From Clostridia bacterium (GTDB lineage Bacteria > Bacillota > Clostridia > Oscillospirales > Acutalibacteraceae), in contig JAFSXY010000041.1 of assembly GCA_017443805.1 (NCBI GenBank), positions 1-35,516 of the forward strand: a DNA stretch of 35,516 bases, in the 5' to 3' direction. Below are positions 30,980-35,516 of the stretch, piece after piece (positions within the stretch are counted from its first letter, which is position 1; every line of letters starts with the position of its first letter). The position numbers and the translations under genes were made by a program. The notes beneath the pieces were generated by a model. It was given only the letters and a program-made list of their open reading frames with translations, did not search any database and was not told the DNA's origin.

Positions 30980-31655
30980 CGCCCGCCTCAAGTTTGTAGC
31001 CGGTCCCGTAGATCGTCCGGATGTGCTCCGCGCCCCAGGCGCCGAGCTTGGTGCGCAGACGCGCCACGTGGGAGTCCACGGTCCGCACGTCGCCGTCAAA
31101 ATCAAAGCCCCAGATATCGTCCAGCATCTGTTCCCTGGTAAACACTCTGCCCGGTGCGGACAAAAGCTTTTGCAGGATACTGTACTCCTTCAGCGTCAGG
31201 CTGATGCTTTTCCCGCCCAGCCAGACTTCGTGGGCAAAGGCGTCCAGCTTCAGCGCGTCAACGGTCAGGACCTTGCCTGCGGTCGCGGCGCTTTCGCTCC
31301 GCCGCAGCAGCGCCGCCACGCGCTTCATCAGCACCGACGGGCTGCAGGGCTTTGTCACATAGTCGTCGGCGCCCGCGTCAAAGGCGGTCAGCTGGTCGTA
31401 TTCCAGGCTCCGCGCCGTAAGCATGATGATCGGCACGTCGGATTTTTCCCGGATCCGCCGCGCGACCTCCCAGCCGTCCATATTGGGCATCATGATGTCC
31501 AATATCAGCAGCGCGGTGTCCGGGTTTTCCTCATACAGGCGCAATGCGACGTCGCCGTCGTCCGCGCAGAGCGGCTCGTACCCCTCCGCGGTCAGGAAAT
31601 CGCTGACCAGCCGGCGGATCAGCTCCTCGTCGTCCGCAACAATGATCTTTTTCAT
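30945..31655 (-). CDS. OmpR/PhoB-type response regulator
   Basis: This 236-residue regulator has a receiver domain with acidic residues D8-D9, the phosphorylated aspartate D53 in ILDIMMPNMDG, T80 and K102. A winged-helix domain (about residues 130-228) contains LTLKEYSILQKLLSAPGRVFTREQML, DVRTVDSHVARLRTKLG and IRTIYGTGYKLE. It is normal in length. It is the first gene of a five-gene unit in which every junction overlaps and is followed by its cognate kinase. No clear promoter is seen in the 100 bases upstream, where short stems of unclear function lie. Confidence 0.94.
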   Translation of the reverse strand: MKKIIVADDEELIRRLVSDFLTAEGYEPLCADDGDVALRLYEENPDTALLILDIMMPNMDGWEVARRIREKSDVPIIMLTARSLEYDQLTAFDAGADDYVTKPCSPSVLMKRVAALLRRSESAATAGKVLTVDALKLDAFAHEVWLGGKSISLTLKEYSILQKLLSAPGRVFTREQMLDDIWGFDFDGDVRTVDSHVARLRTKLGAWGAEHIRTIYGTGYKLEAGDGTEQTASKKQ

Positions 31656-31716
31656 ATTGTTTTTTCCCTCTTATCTGCGGTGTTCCGCAATAATTTCCCG
31701 GCGGTGTGCCGCCGTG

Positions 31717-31746
31717 CAAAAAAACCCGTCTGCGCCGGCCCGGCGC
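31717..31746 (-). terminator. Possible terminator of queT
   Basis: On the minus strand the stem GCGCC-GGGCC-GGCGC is followed by GACGGG and seven T. It starts about 12 bases after the queT stop. The T run is offset from the stem, so the call is moderate. Confidence 0.42.
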
Positions 31747-31757
31747 AAAAAACAGCC

Positions 31758-32270
31758 TCAGCGCAAAAAGTTTTTCAGCTTGCCGTTTTTCTCGATCACG
31801 TAATAAAGCGCCGTACCGAGAATAAAGAGCACCGCGGCCTCGCCCGCGGCCACGCTCAGCGCGGCGAACCCGAAGGCGTGCAAAAATACGTCGCCCTCCG
31901 TAAAAACCGCGATCTCCGCGCCGACAAACAGCGCGTTTGCAAGAATGGGACATAAAAAAGAAAGCAGCGGATACCCCTTGATTTTTATCTTCCGCGCCGC
32001 CCGCGTACCCAGGCATGCAAGCAGCGTCGCCGCCGTGCCGACAACCATATCAACCGGATTGATCGTACTGGAGATGTTGGAAAGCAGGCAGCCCAGCGTC
32101 AGGCCGGGAATGGCCGCCGGGCAGAAGACCGGCAGGATGGTCAGCGCCTCGGAGATCCGGAACTGCACTTCGCCGTAGGCAAGCCCGAACACGGCGCTCA
32201 CATAGGTCAGCGCGACATACGCGGCCGCGATCACCGCAGCCTTGGTCAGGTATTCTGTTTTCTTTTTCAT
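31758..32270 (-). CDS. queT: QueT-type queuosine precursor transporter
   Basis: This 170-residue membrane protein has about five membrane helices and resembles QueT, the substrate-binding S component of ECF transporters for queuosine precursors (preQ0, preQ1 or queuine). The segment YGEVQFRISEALTILPVFCPAAIPGLTLGCLLSN is the family mark; a middle part follows with GTAATLLACLGT. The upstream leader folds like a preQ1-I riboswitch, which supports the call, since the transporter would then be controlled by its own substrate. The ECF energy subunits are not in this window. Confidence 0.9.
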   Translation of the reverse strand: MKKKTEYLTKAAVIAAAYVALTYVSAVFGLAYGEVQFRISEALTILPVFCPAAIPGLTLGCLLSNISSTINPVDMVVGTAATLLACLGTRAARKIKIKGYPLLSFLCPILANALFVGAEIAVFTEGDVFLHAFGFAALSVAAGEAAVLFILGTALYYVIEKNGKLKNFLR

Positions 32271-32277
32271 TTGCTTA

Positions 32278-32319
32278 CTCCTTAGTTTTGTTTTATGTCA
32301 GGATGGTTTCGAACTGACA
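32278..32319 (-). promoter_or_regulatory. preQ1-I type riboswitch before queT
   Basis: On the minus strand P1 is TGTCAG (32314-32319) pairing with CTGACA (32296-32301), with loop TTCGAAACCATC, then an A-rich tail TAAAACAAAACTAAGGAG that contains the ribosome site AAGGAG. This is the compact layout of preQ1-I riboswitches, in which the A-rich tail folds back and hides the ribosome site. The short hairpin GAGGAA-ATA-TTCCTC (32320-32334) lies just upstream. Confidence 0.8.
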
Positions 32320-32342
32320 GAGGAATATTTCCTCAAAGAATT

Positions 32343-32371
32343 ATTATACAGGACTTTACACAATTCGTCAA
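32343..32371 (-). promoter_or_regulatory. Promoter of queT
   Basis: On the minus strand TTGACG (32366-32371) and TATAAT (32343-32348) are 17 bases apart, just upstream of the riboswitch. Confidence 0.83.
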
Positions 32372-32380
32372 TGGCAAAAA

Positions 32381-32845
32381 TTATTCCTTACACACGTCCA
32401 CCCACGCTTCAAAGCCGGAAAACCTTTCCAGCTCCGGTACGGTCAGTTCCACGGCGCTGTCGGCGCTGCCCGCCGCTGGGTACACGACGTCAAACCGCCG
32501 CAGGGACGCGTCCAGATAAACCCTGCAGCCGTCGTTGACCGCAAAGGGGCAAACGCCGCCCATGGGGTAGCCGACCGCCGTTTCCAGCTGCTCCGGCGGG
32601 AGCATTTTCGCCTTGGCGGAAAACGCCGCCTTGAATTTTTGATTGTCCACGCGCCTGTCGCCCGCGGCGACCACCAGCACAGGCGCGCCGTCGACCGAAA
32701 ACGCCATGGTTTTCGCGATACGCGCCTCCCCGACGCCCAACGCGGCGGCGGCGAGCGCCACCGTGGCGGAGGAGACGTCAAACGTGCGGATCCTATCCTC
32801 TGCGCCGAAGCGCGTCAGATACGCCCTTACTTTTTCGACCGACAT
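32381..32845 (-). CDS. YbaK/EbsC-family aminoacyl-tRNA deacylase
   Basis: This 154-residue cytoplasmic protein belongs to the YbaK/ProX family, which clears wrongly charged aminoacyl-tRNA (Cys-tRNAPro in known YbaK). The conserved lysine K45 is in RIAKTMAFSVDGAPVLVVAAGDRRVD. The glycine-rich loop is GYPMGGVCPFAV, as in the family, and the C-terminal YLDASLRRFDVVYPAAGS also fits. Length is typical. It lies 15 bases after the MATE gene and is likely cotranscribed with it. Confidence 0.9.
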   Translation of the reverse strand: MSVEKVRAYLTRFGAEDRIRTFDVSSATVALAAAALGVGEARIAKTMAFSVDGAPVLVVAAGDRRVDNQKFKAAFSAKAKMLPPEQLETAVGYPMGGVCPFAVNDGCRVYLDASLRRFDVVYPAAGSADSAVELTVPELERFSGFEAWVDVCKE

Positions 32846-32860
32846 AAGAAAACTCCTTTT

Positions 32861-34213
32861 TTATCTTGTCAGATTGCGGATCCACCTGTAGCGGTTGACC
32901 TTTACAACCGCCACGAAGCATTTTAAGACCTGGTCCGCCTTCAATATGGCGAAAGTCACGGGGACCGGCCAGTGAAAGACAAAGGCGGATAAAAACGACA
33001 TGGGCAGCACGATCCCCCACATAAAAATCAGGTCGTTGCGGAAAACAAAGCCCGTATCTCCCCCGCCGGAGACGATCCCCACAAGACAGGGCGCCTCATA
33101 TGCGGAGCCGAACACCGTAAAGGCCAGGATATTGATAAAAACAACGCTCATTGCGCGCGTGTCCGGCGAAAGATCGTAAAGGCCGACGATCAGGTCCCGC
33201 GTGAAAAACAAAACGGCGGAAGATATTGCGCCGGTGACGAGGAAGATCAGCTGCAGCTTTTTTGTATAACGCCTGACCCGCGGGATATCGTTTTCCCCCA
33301 CCGTTTTGCCGATGAGCACGGACGCGGCGGAGGAGGAGGCGGTATACAGAACGGCCACCACCTGAAAAACAGGGGACGCGACCGCGTTCGCGCCGATGGC
33401 CGCCGCGCCGAGCCGCCCGATAACGGCGGTCTGCACCGTCATGGCGATCCCCCAGGAGCCGCCGGAGCCGACCAGCGGCAGGCCCGCCTTCAGAAAATCC
33501 TTAAAATACACGCCCTCGTAGGTAAAGACGTCCCGCGGCCGCAGGCGCACCTTTTTATCTATGAAAAACACGTAAAACAGCACGAACAGCAGCTCCGCCA
33601 TGCGGGACGCAAGCGTCGCCCACGCCGCGCCGATCTCCCCCATGGCGGGAAAGCCCAGCTTGCCGAAAATCAGCACGTAGTTGAGCGTGACGTTGACCAC
33701 CAGCGCCAGAAAACAGGCGTAAAAGCCCACGCGCACGGTCTCCACGCTGCGCAGCAGCGAGACCAGCAGAAAGCTGACGGCGAAAAGCACATAGGAATAG
33801 CCCATGATGCGGATATACCCCGCCCCTGCCGCCACGATGGCGGGCTCGGTGGACAAAAGCCCCAGCACGCCGGCGGGGAACGCCAGCACCGCGCCGCCGA
33901 TCGACGCGGCGATCAGCAGCCCCACGGCAAACGCCGCGGAAAAAACTTTTTTAATGGAGGCAACATCCTTTTTGCCCCAATACTGCGCGCCGAGCACGAC
34001 CAGTCCGCTCGCGGCGCCGTTTACAAAGCACTGCACAAAAAACTGGATCTGGTTGGCAAGGCTCACGCCGCTCATGGCCGTTTCGCCGTAACGGCCCAGC
34101 ATGACGCTGTCCGCCAGGTTTACGCCGAACACCAGAAAATTCTGCAGCGCCACGACGGCGAACAGGCGGAAATAGGTTTTGTAAAAATAACGGTCTTCCA
34201 TTTGTTTTCTCAT
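32861..34213 (-). CDS. MATE-family exporter
   Basis: This 450-residue membrane protein has about twelve helices and the MATE fold. The first half contains LADSVMLGRYGETAMSGVSLANQIQF and GLVVLGAQYWGKKD, which are characteristic of the family. The second half has the repeat pattern IGANAVASPVFQVVAVLYTASSSAASVLIGKTVGEND. Members move cationic drugs or metabolites out in exchange for sodium or protons. The start follows the stop codon of the U32 gene by one base, and no clear ribosome site is seen, so translation coupling is likely. The next methionine (residue 5) is an alternative start. Substrate unknown. Confidence 0.92.
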   Translation of the reverse strand: MRKQMEDRYFYKTYFRLFAVVALQNFLVFGVNLADSVMLGRYGETAMSGVSLANQIQFFVQCFVNGAASGLVVLGAQYWGKKDVASIKKVFSAAFAVGLLIAASIGGAVLAFPAGVLGLLSTEPAIVAAGAGYIRIMGYSYVLFAVSFLLVSLLRSVETVRVGFYACFLALVVNVTLNYVLIFGKLGFPAMGEIGAAWATLASRMAELLFVLFYVFFIDKKVRLRPRDVFTYEGVYFKDFLKAGLPLVGSGGSWGIAMTVQTAVIGRLGAAAIGANAVASPVFQVVAVLYTASSSAASVLIGKTVGENDIPRVRRYTKKLQLIFLVTGAISSAVLFFTRDLIVGLYDLSPDTRAMSVVFINILAFTVFGSAYEAPCLVGIVSGGGDTGFVFRNDLIFMWGIVLPMSFLSAFVFHWPVPVTFAILKADQVLKCFVAVVKVNRYRWIRNLTR

Positions 34214-34214
34214 A

Positions 34215-35516
34215 TCACAAAAGCGTTTTATCGTATAAGCCGCGCGTTTTTTTCATTTCCGGGTTTTCCCGCCTTAAAAACGCGTCGGTCATCTCCATAC
34301 AGGTCTGTTTTGTTTCGATTGTAAAATACAAAGTATAAAAATCCATCGGCGGCAGCAGGCCGTTTCCCGTGTAAACGGGGATGGGATTGTAAAGCGTGGA
34401 AAAGGCTTTCTGCGAACACAAAAGAGGGAACGGTTCGCCGTAGCGGTCCTTGATCTCCCGCCTGCCGGTACAGTCCCCGCAGCCGTTTTTGCCCCTTGCG
34501 GGGCACGCGCGGAAGCGCATCAGCGGCAGATGGCCGTAAGCGATCAGCCCCACGCTGCCCGCGCCGCGGAGGCATTTTGCCGAAGCAAAATCCAGCTCAA
34601 AGGACAGCGTGTTGTCCAAAACGCCCAGATCCTCATAAACGTCCAGCGCGCAGGTGTTCAGAATATTCAGGTGCATGCCGCCCGTGGGCGTCAGCCCCGC
34701 TTTTCGCGTCAGGTAAACGGCGCCGATGTTCTCACAGACGGTCTCGCGCAGGCCCAGCGCCTTCAGACGGGAAAGCCTGTCCGGAACGCGCGCCTCGTCC
34801 GCCGGATAAAGCAGGACCGGCAGCTCCGCGGCAAGCTTTTCGCCGTATGCCGCAAGAAGAGACGGATCGGATTCGATCTCCCGCAAAGGCAGAATAAGCT
34901 TTTGCGCTTTTTCGGCCATGCACAGCTGCGCAGCGGTTTCAAACCGCAGCCGGACTGCGCCGTCACTGCCCGTACGGCGCTTTTTTTCAGGCGCAGGCGC
35001 AGCCGAAAACGCTTTTTCTTCCCCCGCGCGCCGGTCGGAGAGCAGCCCGAGCGCCTCGCGCCGCAAAGCGTTGAGCGCGGAAGCGGGCAGCATCAGCCCC
35101 GCCTCCGGCTCCGCGGAAAACTGCGTGCAGAAATAGGGCGTGCCGCCGAGCTTTAACAGATTTTTTTCACACGCCTGCGCCGTAAGCGGCATATTGCGCG
35201 CCTGCTCGGGCACGGGTCCGTACGCCGTAACGGTCTCGGCGCCGTCCGAAACGGTCAGTCTTGCTTTTTCGCCCCGCTTTGCAGTAAACGTCATGCTGAC
35301 GGGCACGCTTTTGCGCTCATCCTTATATAAAGCCTGCAGGTCCCCGAGCACGCCCGCCGCGGCGGTCACGTCCTCCTTCGTCCGGCGGCCGAACATGGAA
35401 AGGTCCCGCCGTCCGGTCAGATAGCCGTCCGTAAAGCCGCTGCGCGAAAATACGCGCTGCAGCGCGTCGGTATCCACCGGCTGCCCCGCCGCCGCGTTCA
35501 CGGCCGCGGTCACGGC
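34215..35516 (-). CDS. U32-family protein with DUF3656, C-terminal part (edge-cut)
   Basis: The frame is open to the right edge of the window, so the N-terminal part, expected to hold the first U32 domain, is missing. About 433 residues are visible. The first 150 resemble the DUF3656/collagenase segment (RVFSRSGFTDGYLTGRRD). A second U32-like barrel follows, then a C-terminal part with the cysteines CPARGKNGCGDC and a later LLC. Related proteins such as RlhA hydroxylate rRNA, and U32 proteins bind an iron-sulfur cluster with four cysteines. It is followed at one base distance by the MATE gene. Confidence 0.85.
   Translation of the reverse strand, partial: AVTAAVNAAAGQPVDTDALQRVFSRSGFTDGYLTGRRDLSMFGRRTKEDVTAAAGVLGDLQALYKDERKSVPVSMTFTAKRGEKARLTVSDGAETVTAYGPVPEQARNMPLTAQACEKNLLKLGGTPYFCTQFSAEPEAGLMLPASALNALRREALGLLSDRRAGEEKAFSAAPAPEKKRRTGSDGAVRLRFETAAQLCMAEKAQKLILPLREIESDPSLLAAYGEKLAAELPVLLYPADEARVPDRLSRLKALGLRETVCENIGAVYLTRKAGLTPTGGMHLNILNTCALDVYEDLGVLDNTLSFELDFASAKCLRGAGSVGLIAYGHLPLMRFRACPARGKNGCGDCTGRREIKDRYGEPFPLLCSQKAFSTLYNPIPVYTGNGLLPPMDFYTLYFTIETKQTCMEMTDAFLRRENPEMKKTRGLYDKTLL

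Noticed and set aside
31656..31757. Promoter for the response regulator gene
   Set aside because: Only GC-rich stems and T runs are seen; no -35/-10 pair with proper spacing was found.

Overview
The window looks like chromosomal DNA from a GC-rich anaerobic Bacillota, most likely a gut or rumen Clostridia of the Oscillospirales type. The evidence is AGGAGG-like ribosome binding sites, sigma-A style promoters with 17-18 base spacers, lipoprotein signal peptides, the RNase Y / YmdB pair, two proteins with dockerin-like EF-hand tails, a BspA-type leucine-rich repeat protein and a probable preQ1-I riboswitch. No rRNA, tRNA, transposase, phage gene or CRISPR array was seen. The right edge cuts a U32-family gene.

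Left part (1-8925). Two tandem paralogous lipoproteins share almost identical signal-peptide DNA. Three very small genes on the minus strand (about 62 codons each, all with good ribosome binding sites and ending in a hydrophobic or amphipathic helix plus a polar tail) lie around a tcdA-like gene, a rhodanese gene and an RluA-type pseudouridine synthase gene. A large membrane protein of unknown function follows, then a leucine-rich repeat dockerin protein with a pyridoxamine-phosphate-oxidase-like gene upstream of it, and a cluster of small hairpins spaced by GTGATG.

Middle part (8926-20607). A 1386-residue secreted dockerin-like protein is preceded on the minus strand by a five-gene signalling operon: a 7TM sensor that has lost the kinase catalytic motifs, an active-looking histidine kinase, a LuxR-type response regulator, a zinc-ribbon protein and a two-helix membrane protein. 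Divergent from it is a tightly overlapped plus-strand operon: YfbR-like 5'-deoxynucleotidase, GNAT acetyltransferase, PflX-like radical SAM protein and YhcC-like radical SAM protein.

Right part (20581-35516). Everything is on the minus strand. One unit is rny - ymdB - lone solute-binding lipoprotein - TPR protein - DUF4037 nucleotidyltransferase-like protein. A second is response regulator - histidine kinase - methionine gamma-lyase family enzyme - PnuC-like membrane protein - HAD phosphatase, with every junction overlapping. Then come queT under a preQ1-type leader, and an operon of U32 protein, MATE exporter and YbaK-like deacylase.

The least explained items are the small helix-tailed proteins, the sensor operon with a pseudokinase partner, the ymdB-SBP-TPR-DUF4037 unit and the GTGATG hairpin array.
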